This document shows, piece after piece, positions 46,138 to 57,387 of a stretch of DNA of 64,000 nucleotides. The DNA is from Viola odorata. Lineage: Eukaryota > Streptophyta > Magnoliopsida > Malpighiales > Violaceae. The translations under genes and the position numbers were made by a program. The stretch is from assembly GCA_963691705.1 (NCBI GenBank), contig OY829543.1, positions 34,485,025 to 34,549,024 of the forward strand, read 5' to 3'. Numbering within the stretch: position 1 is the stretch's first letter; each line of letters starts with the position of its first letter. Under the pieces are notes generated by a model. The model was not told where the DNA came from and ran no database searches. It was given only the letters and a program-made list of their open reading frames with translations.

Positions 46138-46247
46138 AGTGGCACTACCTTGACTCCTCCACTACATCAAGGCCTCGACATTGAAAATTCTCCAGAGTCT
46201 GAGCTCCAGACCAAAAAAATACAAAAAAGTCAAGAATCTCAGAGGTC

Positions 46248-47000
46248 ATGGATGAGCGAATCCGCTCTCCAAGGGGATCTCTACGGAATGATCCAAACCC
46301 ACCTGAGTTTACCCAAGAGTACATTCATAAGATTCTCGAAACTCCTTTCCCTCAAAGACTACTCAAATTGAAGAAAGAAATGGAGGATCGTGAGATCTTT
46401 GATATGTTTAGCAAGGTGATCATCAACATTCCACTCCTACAGGCAGTCAAGAACGTGCCTAGATATGCTAAATTCCTGAAACAATTGTGCACAAATAACT
46501 GCAAATTAGCCGGCGTCAACAAGATAAGCGTGGGGATTAATGCTTCTGCCCATATACAATGAAAGATTCCTCGCAAATACAAAGATCAAGGGATGTTCAT
46601 TATTCCCTGCAAGATTGGCATCGTCGACATTGGTAAAGCCATGTGAAATTTAGCAGCAGGCATTAACGTCATGCCCTTAACAATCTACAATAGTCTTGGC
46701 CTCGAACCTCTTAAAACCACCAGGCTTGTCATCCAACTTGCCGACCGCTCAGTTGTTTACTCCGAGGGTGTTATAAAAGACGTCTTGGCCCAAGTGGGTG
46801 AATTTCTATTCCCAATAGACTTCTACGTCATCGCCATGGAAAATATAGATTTAACTAAATCAGCAGATGTACTTCTAGGGCGACCGTTCCTAGCCACTGC
46901 CCGAGCCAAGATCGACGTCCATGATGCTACTATCTCCCTCAAATTCGATGACGAGATCATCAAATTCAACATGCTGGAATCCATGCGATATCCTTCTTAA
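46248..47000 (+). pseudogene. Athila-type aspartic protease region (element 2)
   Basis: Starts with the family block TPFPQRLLKLKKEME and continues to IPCKIGIVDIGKAM, a TGA, then NLAAGINVMPLTIYN. In the family this is CDLGASINLMP; here the Cys is a stop and the active-site D-L-G-A-S has become N-L-A-A-G, so the catalytic Asp is lost. Downstream QLADRSVVYSEGVIKDVL and DVLLGRPFLATARAKIDV are well conserved. The frame ends at 47000, upstream of the Tat-type solo LTR. Confidence 0.85.
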
Positions 47001-47265
47001 TTCTCTAGTGTCAGTTATGTTGATTTGATTGATCATTTTGTTGATAAAGTTGCTGAGTTAAATTCTACTAATCCTTTACAATTTTCCTTGGACAAGAGTC
47101 ACACACCGCCTCTTGTAGATGTCTTGACCTCGACGCTCGCTACCTAGAGTTGCATTCCGTTGTCGCAGCTCTAGAGGGGTACACCATTGTCCCATATGAC
47201 CCCTAGTCATATCTCCAATCTGCTCTGATCACATTAAGCTATCGCCGTCTATTGAGCAAGCTCTT

Positions 47266-47759
47266 TGATAACTATTGATACCACTGAAGCGGCATCTCCC
47301 CTACCCTGCCGGGTGACCCGACCATCATACTGTACCTGTCGCGGGAGACGAGGCCCTGTTCATGCCGCCCTTAGCCAGGCGACCGGCCCTGGGATGGTCG
47401 ACTTCAGCGGGGGGCTCTCATGCGACATCCGCACGGCGGCATCCCATCCCAGGTCATCCGTGACGTCACTCCGCGTGACGTCACCTGTGTGACATCACTC
47501 AAGGCCACTCCAGCGGCATATACCGCACCAGCGACACCTACCAGGGACTATTCCTACCCCTGTCGGTACACTCTTCCCTTTGTCTATAAATACCCTCACC
47601 TTTTCAGACAAGAGGGTAAGCTTAAGATAGCGTACTGAATCCCTGCCACTTTTACTACTCACACTGACTTTGGCATCGGAGTGTTTACGCCGGAGACCCC
47701 CTCCGGCGCTTTGCAGGTGACGAAGGCCCCCGCACAGTGTTCCTGACCGCCCCGGATCA
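47266..47759 (+). repeat. Tat-type solo LTR, plus orientation
   Basis: 494 bp, tgataactattgata...ccccggatca. Related to the reverse complement of 10804-11335 and to 63318-63922: it has the same start, the ccggagaccccctccggcg block near 47690 and a TATA box tctataaata at 47583. No internal sequence follows; Athila pol resumes at once (AGCCAATCCTGCTC). The immediate 5-base flanks (ctctt / agcca) do not match; caagc occurs at 47257-47261 and 47758-47762, so the exact ends or the duplication are uncertain. Confidence 0.75.
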
Positions 47760-47779
47760 AGCCAATCCTGCTCTATACC

Positions 47780-49232
47780 CTCCAGACTTTTATCACTCTT
47801 GCCCTCGACCTTAAGCCTTTGTCCTCCCATCTCAAATATATTTACCTTGGCGTCTACGACTCCTTTCTCGTTATCATCTCTAACAAGCTCAACAATTCTG
47901 AAGAAGCCCAGATGATCTCCTTGTTGAAGGAATTTAAACAAGCCATAGGATGGACTATCACAAATATCAAGGGCTTGTCACCAGCTTTGTGCATTCATCG
48001 AATCCATCTAGAGGACACTAGTAAAACAGTCCGCCAGCCTCAGCGCAGACTGAATCCACCCATGATGGATGTGGTAAAGAAGGAGATATTGAAGCTGTTG
48101 GATGTAGGTGTCATCTACCCCATTTTCAGATAGCCCCTAGGTGAGCCCCGTTGAAGTCGTGCCTAAGAAAACCGGTATCACTATCACTATTGGGCAAGAT
48201 GGTGAATCCATCCCTACAAGAATTCAGAATGGTTGGCAAGTTTGTATTGATTATCGCCGTTTGAATGCGGCCACCAGGAAAGATCATTTCCCTCTTCCCT
48301 TCAAAGATCAAATGCTAGAGCATCTCGCGGGCAAGACCCACTACTGTTGTCTGGATGGATACTCTAGATTCCATCAAATTCTTGTTGCCCCCGAAGATTA
48401 GGAGAAGTCTACTTTCACATGCCCCTTTGGCACTTTTGCCTATCGGCGTATGCCCTTCGGCCTCTGTAATGCCCCCGCCACGTTTCAACGATGCATGGTG
48501 AGCATTTTCTTAGAACTTGTTGAAGACAACGTCGAGGTCTTTATGGACAACTTCACAGTATATGGTAACTCCTTTTTGGAAGGCATGCCTAATTTAAAAA
48601 AGTTCCCACAAAGATGCATTGAGACTAACCTCGTATTGAATTTTGAGAAATGTCATTTCATGGTCGATCAAGGGCTCATACTTGGTCACATCGTCTCCAG
48701 CAAGGGCATAGAAGTTGACAAAGTAAAAATTGAAGTAATCGAGACCTTGCCCTATCCCACCAGTGTCCGTGATATGCGCTCTTTTCTTAGGCACGCAAGC
48801 TTCTATCAGAGATTTATCAAGGATTTCTCAAAAATTGCCCAACCTATATGCCGTTTGTTGCAAAAAGATGTTGATTTCAAATTTGATAAAAGTTGCCAAG
48901 CCGCTTTTGATACTCTCAAGAATAAGCTCATTTCTACGCCTATCATTCGTGCCCTCGACTGGTCACTTCCATTCGAGATCATGTGCGACGCGAGCAACCA
49001 AGCGTTAGGAGCTGTCCTGGGTCAGAAAAAAGATAAAGAGACTTATGTCATCTATTATGTCTACAAGTTGCTAGACCCCGCTCAGCAAAACTATACCACT
49101 ACGGAGAAGGAACTTCTAGCAATCGTCTACGCCTTGGACAAGTTTAGACAGTATCTCTTGGGCACGAAAGTAATCATCTACTCGGACCATTCCACCCTCA
49201 AATGTTTACTCAAGAAAGAAGATACAAAGTAA
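47780..49232 (+). pseudogene. Athila-type reverse transcriptase and RNase H (element 2)
   Basis: The N-terminal part LSSHLKYIYLGVYD, AIGWTITNIKGLSPALC and RRLNPPMMDVVKKEILKLL is in one frame. An indel near 48125-48140 moves the rest. Then VCIDYRRLNAATRKDHFPLP, HYCCLDGYSRFHQI (first catalytic Asp) and YRRMPFGLCNAPATFQRCM follow, and the catalytic pair region VFMDNFTVYG, where the family has FMDDF; the second Asp is Asn, so the enzyme is inactive. RNase H (MCDASNQALGAVLG, TTEKELLAIVYALDKFRQYL, IYSDHSTLKCLL) is intact until a stop at 49232. A TAG at about 48399 follows VAPED. Confidence 0.9.
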
Positions 49233-50590
49233 TCATTCGCTGGATTTTATTGTTCCAGGAATTCGACATCTTGATCAAAGACAAAAAGGTCTCAGAAAAT
49301 TAGGTAGCTGATCACTTGAGCAGAATCCAGACCCAAGAGGATGATTCGCTTATTCCTATCAGGGATACCTTCCCGGATGAGCGCTTATGTCTTACCCACC
49401 CCGTCTAATTCCTATGGTTCTCTGACATTGCCAATTTTTGTGCTACTGGCTCCTACCCCGCAGATGCCTCTCCCTCCAAACGAACTCGGATTAGGAAGCA
49501 GTCCAAATATTACATTTGGGATAACCCATATTTGTGGAAGCATTGTTCGGACCAAATCATTTGTTGTTACGCGACTATAGATGAAGTGCCCTCAATCTTG
49601 AGATTCTGTCGTTCATCAATAGAAGGGGGTCATTTCGCTTTTAAAAAGACTGCCATGAAGGTTTTAGAGGCTGGTTTCTACTGACCATCTATCTTTAAGG
49701 ATAACTATCTCTTTTGTGCATCGTGCCTTTGATCTCAACTCACAGGCAATATTGGAGCAAGGAATCAGATGCCCCTGACCAACATCATCTCTTGCGAAAT
49801 TTTTGATATTTGGGGTATTGACTTTATGGGCCATTTTCTAAATTCTTTCGGCAATATCTATATTCTCCTTGTCATAGACTGTCTTCTAGTGGATCGAAGC
49901 TAAGGCAACTCGAACGGATGACTCTAAAGTGGTAGTAGATTTCCAACGCACTCACATCTGTAACAAGTTTGGTACACCTCGAGCTCTAATAAGTGATCGT
50001 CGCACTCACTTTTGTAACCGTATGGTGACTTCTCTCCTAAATAAATATGGGGTCCATCATCAAGTCTCTACAGCTTATCACCCCTAAAAAAATGGTCAAG
50101 CTGAAGTTTCAAATTGTGAGATCAAGTCTATACTTGAGAAGACGGTCAACTAATCTCGCAAAGATTGGAGTTTGAAGCTCGATGACACCCTTTGGGCCTA
50201 TTGAATTGCATTCAAGACCCCAATAGGGATGACGCCCTACAGACTTATTTATGAGAAATCGTGCCACCTACCAGTTGAGATAGAACACAAGGATTTCTGG
50301 GCTATCCGTAAAGTCAACATAGATCTTGGGCATGTCGGTCAGCACCGCCGTCTACAGATTTAGGAATTGGAGGAATTGAGAGACGATGCCTACGAAAATA
50401 CTTTAATCTACAAGGGCAAGATAAAGGCTCATAACGATAAGCAACTTCTTCCTAAATCTTTTATTGTTGGACAGAAAGTATTATTGTACAACTCTCGTCT
50501 TTGCCTTTTTGCAGGAAAGCTAAAATCTAAGTGGACGAGACCCTTCATAGTCAAAGAAATTTTCGATCATGGAGGCTTTGAAATCTAGAA
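49233..50590 (+). pseudogene. Degenerate Athila-type integrase (element 2)
   Basis: No long frame, but pieces can be read in different frames: GIDFMGHFLNSFGNIYILL near 49816 (first acidic residue), a HLISDRRTHF-like piece near 49990, and near the end FIVGQKVLLYNSRLCLFAGK and KWTRPFIVKEIFDHGGFEI (50455-50588), the C-terminal GPY/F-like domain of Athila integrases. Many stops and several indels occur. It follows RNase H directly, as expected. Confidence 0.7.
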
Positions 50591-51233
50591 CCCTAACACA
50601 AGCACTATTTTTAAAGTGAATGGCCACAGGTTAAAACCATTTTATGAAGGATTCAAACCCTCTACAGTGGAGGAGATGGCGGTGGCTAGCCCACCCGTCG
50701 AGTGCTAAACAACTGGTTCCACGTCTAGGCATCGACATTAAAAGAGGCCATGAAGGGAGGCATTCCATATGCCGCCCCACTCTTTCCTTTGTTTTTATTC
50801 TCTTTTGTTTAATTCCAGAACTTTTCCACATTTAACTTTTTTTTTAGTTTTAGTTTTATTGCATCAGTCAATATTAATTAGGATTTTCTCTTCTTATTTT
50901 TCTCCACTTTTCTCTCGCGTTTCCTTTTCCAAGTTGATTTTATTCCTTTTTATTATTATTACCTCCTTTATTATCTCTTTTTGTCCTCATATATTCTAAC
51001 CACTTATTTTTCAAATTGAAAAAGCTTACCTTTAGGTGGTTGGGATACACTCAGGCCCGTTGCTCCACTCTCCCCAATGCGCCACGTCGACACCAGCAGA
51101 CAAAAAGTAAACCCTCATTAATAAGGGTTGTGCTATTTATGTCAGACGCCAAGTCTCTCTGACACGCTCCCTCTCCATCTTCCCTCACCCCAGCTATCTC
51201 CATCATCACTCAAACACTCAAACGCCTTTAACA
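50591..51233. other. Non-coding stretch after integrase
   Basis: End of the pol frame plus a T/C-rich segment (50780-51000); nothing recognised beyond the Athila internal spacer. Confidence 0.5.
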
Positions 51234-51760
51234 ATGGTCACCACAAAGCAAGTCGCCCACAAGATACCCTTAGGAAGCCGTCCGAAATCCATATCACATA
51301 GCCCTGAAGCCTAAAATCCCACCTCCTTCCCGCCATAATCCTCTGGTCAATCCACTCCGCAGCCCACCGTAGCACAAACCACACCCACCCCTTTACCAGC
51401 AACCATAAACCCCAAAACTCAACCAGAACCAGTAGCCTCCTCCGGGAAGCGTGAGAATAACACTGACGAGCCCACTCCTCCCAGATTTGTTCCAGCGGCG
51501 CCCGCTATGACAATATCCGGAAGAGTTTTAAGAACAAAACTCCAATCTGTGAGTAGTCCAGTGAAGAAGAAAGCCTCCCCATTAAAGGATTTGAAGGAGA
51601 TGACAGTGGACGAGGAATTGGCTGAGGTTATGGTGTCAGCTGAGGAAATGACACAAGTTCCACAAGGAGAGGAGCAAGATGACGGTGATAGAGACTACGA
51701 AGTGGACCAAGATGTGACAGAAATTGAGGAGGAAATGGTTAAAGAAAAGACCGTCGAGGG
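51234..51760 (+). pseudogene. Third ORF of Athila element 2, truncated
   Basis: ATG 51234 (MVTTKQVAHKIPLGSRP) opens a frame with two early stops, then stays open through a Pro-rich segment and a strongly acidic segment (EEEMVKEKTVEG at the end). Athila elements have a third, env-like ORF in this position. I see no signal peptide or membrane segment in the surviving part, so an envelope role is not supported here. The frame is cut at 51760 by an LTR; the continuation to 52028 is LTR sequence, not gene. Confidence 0.5.
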
Positions 51761-53065
51761 TGATACGATCCTAGCCCCGAGGCTAGCCCTAGCGCACGCA
51801 CAACGCGTACATGCCTTGCGACTAAGGACAATCAACCTAAAGCGTCGAGCCCAAGACGCTGCAAAGCATCCAGTGAGGTTACTACAACCTCTAGACATGG
51901 AGACAAGGGAGGAGACGCTGCTTGATCAAGCCTTCACGCGAAGGACGGCATGGAAGGTGGCTTGGAGGCACCTAACGCAAGGTTTGACTTCCATCCCAGC
52001 CAACCCATGGAAGAACGACTCCAATTAAGGATCCAAAGTAAATACAAGATCCATTGATGTCTTAGGAATGTTGTGTCCAACTTTTAGAGCATTTGTACGA
52101 GTAGATCTGAAGAAGGTTCAAGATAACAATCTCGAATGCAAGAGTTCTAGGCGCAAACACAACAGGCGATTTCATCCGAACCTAGACGGAGCTACAGAAG
52201 TCAGAATTGTGCGATCGAACATATTTCTAAAACCTCATGATGTTTTCTACATTGTCTCCAAATTTCAGATCAAACTCACAAGCCGTTTGTTTGTTATGGC
52301 TCGAGACATTTTCGCTGAGAGTAATCCTACGCGGACAAGGACTTCAAAATGCGTCCGTCAACGCCAATGAAAATTATTCAGACTAGTGAGGCCTACACTA
52401 GGAAGAGAGGAGACTGTCAAATATTTTCAGATGTTAGCTTTGGAATGGGATAGGTTTCAGCCCAATCGGACGAGTGGATCAAAAGATAGCCTAAAGAGAC
52501 ATTTTACTGCGCAGTGTGAACGCGAGCAGCCCGCGACTTGGAGAATTCGGCCCAAACCTTGGCCTGATGACGCGAATGGTTCTATAATGTATTTATTGTA
52601 TTTATTAATCCGTTTTTTAAGTTATTAGAGTTATTTCTTAGATAGAACTCCTACTTCTATTAGAATTAGAACTTATAGTGATAGTTAAACTTCTACTTAG
52701 GCTTTGCCTATATATAGAGCCTTTTGTGCTCATTTTAAGAGACCCCAATTTTGATAATTAAAAATCAAAGAGTTTCTCTAAAATTTTCTTGTGAAGAACC
52801 TTGTCTTTAATTGAGTTGGAACATTCGATTAAATAAGTAAAATCTGAAAGTTCAAAACCCCATTGATCGTTCGCCTTAGTTTGCTAATCACATGTTGATT
52901 AGAGAGTTAAGGATTCGATTCAAGAACCTCTATTTATAGGACTTAGTTTGCCTAGTACAAGTTATTGGGAGGGTTAAGTGTCAAGAGAGTTATTATTTTT
53001 GCATTGAAATCCAAACTTGAACTAGATCGTTAGAAAGCGCATCCTAGCCACCTAGGATCGTATTA
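51761..53065 (+). repeat. 5' LTR of an initiator-Met-primed Ty3/gypsy element
   Basis: 1305 bp, tgatacgatcctag...ggatcgtatta, the ends being an 11-base inverted repeat. A TATA box lies at 52709-52718 (ctatatatag). Followed by a primer site at 53068. The related, inverted LTR is at 40057. Confidence 0.8.
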
Positions 53066-53067
53066 GT

Positions 53068-53079
53068 TGGTACCGGAGC
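53068..53079 (+). other. Initiator-tRNA-Met primer-binding site
   Basis: tggtaccggagc, two differences from the standard tggtatcagagc, 2 bases after the LTR. Confidence 0.8.
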
Positions 53080-53945
53080 AAAGGTGTTCAACGTTTGGTA
53101 ACTATCCTATCCATCCTTACTATTTTTATTTAGTTTTCAATTGTTGAGATTGATCTTCTTCTATCCGATCTATAGCAATCTCCTTGAGTCCCGTTGTGTT
53201 AGTGTGTCGAGTCTATCTAGAAACCCTAGATCTAGTTTTGCGTCTTGGGTGTGTTGATTAAAAACAAAAATATTCCCCAAAGTGTCTTTATTTTAGGTAC
53301 TATTTTGAGTCACAAAAGGTCATAAAAATCCAAAGTGTCCAATTGTTAGTTGTTATTTAGTAAAAGAGCAAAAAAAAAAAATATTCAAAAATAGAAATGA
53401 TTTCAAATACAAAAAAATAGCAGAACTTGAAATCTAAAAAAGAATAAAATACAAGATACTTTAAGGTGTTAGCTTTCCATAGCAAAAGGAATCACTCGTT
53501 TTGGAGTTCGGAGTTGAAAGTTATCAACTTTGCAAGACACAAACCCTAATTTCACAAAACCGAGAATCACACACATACACAATCTTTTGTAAGTTTATTT
53601 GAGTCTTCTATTTAAATCTTGAGCTTTTATTTGATTCCAATATATATATCCTTTATATTCCAGCCTAGTAAGTATTTATTTGATTGATCTTTGCAACTAT
53701 ATTACTTATTAAGCATCTAAATTCTTTCGAAGCATAGTTATCATTGAATTTTCCTTGGAAGTGTTTTCTTCAAAACTCTCGAGTCTACCCTAATCGGTTC
53801 TCACAGGAACAAACACAAGAGATTTGAGAGATATTTGGTGGGCTTAATAGAGAGTTTAAACATGAGAGAAACATGTGAGGGAGCGTTAGAATTTTTCTAG
53901 GGCAATTTTACGCTTGTTTTGTTCTTGTTGTGACTTTCAGGAAAC
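53080..53945. other. 5' untranslated leader
   Basis: About 870 bases between primer site and gag-like ORF with no ORF of note; AT-rich from 53280 on. Confidence 0.5.
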
Positions 53946-54791
53946 ATGACCAAAAGAATGTGGATGGAGAAATTATATCACGCCCTCAAAGAAAGAAAGC
54001 TTGATATAAGATTTGATGGGATAGAGGGTGAGAAAAGGAAGGTCCTTGTTGGATTGGGGGCCAAAGAGGAAGCACTTGATGAGAGCCTACCGAGTGAGTG
54101 TTTTACCCAAGACGCTAATGTGCAGAGTGTCCCAAACAAGGTGATGAAGCAAGAAATAATCATGGCCATCAAGAACCTTAATACCAAGTGTTATGTATTG
54201 GGCGCAAGATACCAGAGGATGGAAGGCAAGATTAAGGGGCTCTCCGAAAAGAGGGAAGGCGTGAGAATTCCTCGCTATACCTAAAATCTCAATGCAGGTA
54301 ACACTAGTCATCTTTATACGCCCAATCAAGAGGAGGACAACAAAGGTTTATTTGGTATGCCACGACTAGATAATAAAAATAAGAGTTCTCTTGATGATCT
54401 AGTTGAGAGAGATAAAGGTAAATGAGAGAAAGTATCATGGCGTACATGTGAGTTGAGGGTTACCGATGCAAACCCTAGGCGCGCGCCATCGCACAAAACC
54501 CTAATACGCGATATAGTGCACGATAGTCAAGTAACTTGTACACAAGGATCCGAAGAGCATGATAATGCTAGAACGCTGGTCACTAAGCGTCACTTGAATG
54601 TACAAGACAAGGCAGAAGTGAGTGTTGAAAAGAAAGAGGGAAATAATGAGGAAAATAACCCCCATGAAAAGAGTGGGCATGGGAAAAGAGATGAAAAGAA
54701 AAACAACCCCCATGAAAAGAGCGAGCATGGGATAAGAGATGAGAGTCAAAATAGCTCACATGAAAATAGAGAGCATGCGTTAGTTGGATAA
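53946..54791 (+). pseudogene. gag-like ORF, N-terminal part
   Basis: ATG 53946 opens MTKRMWMEKLYHALKERK. One frame continues to 54791 with stops at about 54282 and 54423. The product is charged, with EEALDESLPSECFTQD, LNTKCYVLGARYQRMEGKIK and, at the end, a threefold 16-residue repeat of NNPHEKSGHGKRDE type. I recognise no capsid or zinc motif; the position after an iMet primer site suggests gag. The ORF ends where a reversed Athila LTR begins. Confidence 0.5.
54658..54775 (+). repeat. 48-bp in-frame repeat, three units
   Basis: catgaaaa..gagcatggg units with catg at 54663, 54711 and 54759, spacing exactly 48 bases (16 codons). The third unit is more diverged. Confidence 0.8.
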
Positions 54792-56055
54792 AGAGAAATC
54801 TTAGCAAAGGTATTTTCTCGGGTTGCGTCGAGGTCTCGTCAGTCATCGACGCAAAGATAGTCCACTCTCATGCTACAAACATGCTATAGAGGCCAGGTAC
54901 GTTTAGGCCTCCTGCTTTCCTCTTAAGAGAAACTGCCCCCCGTTTTCACTGTTAATAGGTAGTCATGATGTTGCGCTATCCTCACAGGCCGAAGGTGGGG
55001 AGGCAATACTCACAACGCCCTTGAAGAGAAGGAAAGACACGTCTAGGGCTCGATGCCTCTCAGTTTGTCAGGCTCGCGACACATCCCTAATTACCTACTT
55101 ACTCTAGACAGAACAAACCAAGCTAATGACAATCCATCTAATGCCTACTCTATTCCAAAGCTTCGCGTTAGTTATAACAAAGGAAATGACTGAGATCTAG
55201 GATAGTAAATTAAAAGGTGATCAAGCTCCTAACAAAACTGTCTAGATCTAGCATTAAAATAGCAAGCAAAGAAATATAGCTAAGAGAGTATATTAAAAAT
55301 AGTTTGATCTCGAGACTACCTCATGCAACCCTTAAAACACCCTTGCTAAGCTTAAGAACTTAGCCACTCATATTAATCGATAACAAAACAAAAGCAAAGA
55401 GGAGCATACAAGAGAAGAGAAATGAAAGGAAAATGCGATAATAAAAAATACTAGCCGGAGCTAAAGCTCCGGTTTAGAGAGTAATGCCGGCGACGACTAC
55501 AAGGAAATGAGAGTGACAAATCCCAAGAAGAAAGGTTAGCGGCAGCTCCCAAAAAGATCCTATGATGTAAAAATGTAAGAAGTGATGCCCTAAAAACCCT
55601 ACCACTACTGTTTAAATACTCTCAAAGCTCACTAAAGGACAAGAGACAACTAAGAGAAAGAGACAAAAGAGGGAGGGTTCCCTAAAGGAATATTCCTAGG
55701 ATAGCCAAAAGGAATTGGGGAAGGAATCTCGCTAGAATCTCGTTACGCGCGTCCTTGAGAAGAAGTCTGCACGTGCGACAATGAGCTCGGGCTAGAATAC
55801 GGCTCTGAATGACAAAAGTTGGCATCTCGGGCAAGACGACACAACCGGCTTCAGGGTCTTGACGAGAATAGGAACATCAAGGCGTCGACCCTTTTGATCC
55901 TCAGCAGAATTCCATAAAAAAGGGCACTTTTCGGCATCTTTTACTCTTTGAGCTTAGATATGTAAAAAGTGTGATTTCAAAGGAGAATTAGCAGAATCAT
56001 GCCCAAGACAAGCCCAAAAACATAGAGGAAAATATGGCCAAAATACGCTATATTA
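54792..56055 (-). repeat. Athila-type 3' LTR, minus orientation, 3'-truncated
   Basis: The reverse complement matches 41227-42500 and 43030-44270: words gccgatgatt-like near 54845, tatagaggcc, gggaggcaatactcac and gcatgatt/ctgctaatt near 56000. The LTR start is at 56055. It ends prematurely at about 54792, so the last ~300 bases of the LTR are missing. Confidence 0.75.
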
Positions 56056-56158
56056 AATATCCCCACACTGCCCGATGCTCGCCCTCGAGCATCTACAAAA
56101 CTGAAAATCACCCTAAAGCATGAACAGATGCATAAATCAAAGCATATTAACAAACCAG
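56056..56158 (-). other. Internal remnant with purine tract of a minus-strand Athila element
   Basis: About 100 bases left of the internal region: on the minus strand gagcatcgggcagtgtgggg runs into the LTR start, the expected plus-strand primer position. Cut at 56159 by another LTR. Confidence 0.6.
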
Positions 56159-57040
56159 TGATACGATCCAGTCACGTCTTGCCCTCGACGTCCCGAGTCG
56201 TGTCTTGCCCGCGCGGGTCCGTGCTCAGCTTTGTGATACAGGCTTTCCATCTAGGCTAAGATGTGTATCTAGGCCGAGCCGTCCGTCTAGGCCAAGCTGT
56301 GGGTCCGTGCTCAGCTTCGTGATACAGGCCTTCCATCTAGGCCAAGATGTGCGTCTAGGCCAAGCCTTCTATCTAGGCCGAGTCATCCATCTAGGCCAAG
56401 ATGTGTATCTAGGCCGAGCCGTCCGTCTAGGCCAAGATGTGCGTCTAGGCCAAGCCGTCCGTCTAGGCCAAGCTGTGTGCCCGCGCCCAATCCTTTCCAA
56501 CATTCAGCCCATGCCACTCAAGCCCAAGCATGAAGACCCTTTGTCCAAGGGTGCTATGGGTCATTTTACCCTTGTATATATTTTCCCTATAAATAGAAGC
56601 CCTTAGCTTCATTTTAGGTTGCTTTTGATTTTGTTGATATTCATCACTTAAGCCTTAAGCCACTCATCGGCCTAGACCGATGGAACCAAGCCCTTAGATG
56701 GGCACTTGTTAGGGTTCTTGGTGACCGAAGCCACTAGGGCTAACAACCTTGCATATCCGTTCATTTCTTATAATCAAGTTGCTTAAGTTGTTCTTGAGCT
56801 TGTTCTTCACTTTCCAAAGAAAGACCCTTAGTAATCCTTCTTACTAAGTTCCATTTATTGTTTTCCATCAATCCATTTCTACCAAACACCCATTAAATCC
56901 GCTGCATCTAAACTCCCTTTCCCCATAAATTATCCCTTCATTCATCCATGAACCTTCAAGGAACCATCCGTGCATGAGAACTAGATCCATTGCTCTTCAT
57001 TGGCGCCTCCATCTTCTCTTGAGGAACCCAGGCCGTATCA
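56159..57040 (+). repeat. LTR with internal 18-bp minisatellite, plus orientation
   Basis: 882 bp, tgatacgatcc...ggccgtatca. The minisatellite (56240-56486, about 11 ctaggc units) is followed by TATA box ccctataaatag near 56586 and an AT-rich downstream half. It abuts an inverted copy of the same family at 57041. No matching flanking duplication. Confidence 0.8.
56240..56486 (+). repeat. 18-bp minisatellite in LTR
   Basis: Units of 18 bases such as cgtctaggccaagatgtg, in blocks of 3 and 8 separated by a spacer containing ctcagcttcgtgatacaggc. Confidence 0.85.
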
Positions 57041-57346
57041 TGTTAGCTTCTATTTATAGGGAAAATATATACAACGGTAAAATGACCCATAGCACCCTTG
57101 GACAAAGGGTCTTCATGCTTGGGCTTGAGCGGCATGGGCTGAATGTTGGAAAGGCTTGGGCGCGGGCACACAACTTGGCCTAGACGGACGGCTCGGCCTA
57201 GATACACATCTTGGCCTAGATGGATGACTCGGCCTAGACGCACATCTTGGCCTAGATGGAAGGCCTGTATCACAAAGCTGAGCATGGACCCGCGAGGGCA
57301 GACACGACTCAAGACGTCGAGGGCAAGACGTGGCTGGATCATACCA
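57041..57346 (-). repeat. Truncated 3' LTR
   Basis: On the minus strand it starts tggtatgatcc (family tgatacgatcc) and runs through 5 minisatellite units to ccctataaatagaagc, then stops at 57041 against the plus-oriented LTR. Confidence 0.75.
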
Positions 57347-57363
57347 TCCCATCCCCCTTTAGA
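57347..57363 (-). other. Polypurine tract
   Basis: Minus strand tctaaagggggatggga, directly before the LTR start. Confidence 0.75.
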
Positions 57364-57387
57364 GAGATTCGTCCTCGAATCTATAGG

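Larger units (their letters stand above)
43030..51760 (+). mobile_element. Athila-type Ty3/gypsy element 2, 5' LTR to third ORF
   Basis: Inserted in the gag of element 1. Order on the plus strand: LTR, tRNA-Asp primer site, gag, protease, RT/RNase H, degenerate integrase, third ORF. It is truncated at 51760 where another LTR begins. A Tat-type solo LTR sits between protease and RT. Coding parts have many stops and at least two frameshifts, and both protease and RT have lost a catalytic Asp. The 3' LTR is not found in the window. Confidence 0.85.

Noticed and set aside
51507..52028. One continuous ORF across 51760
   Set aside because: The part after 51760 is LTR sequence of another element; the open frame across the junction is chance.
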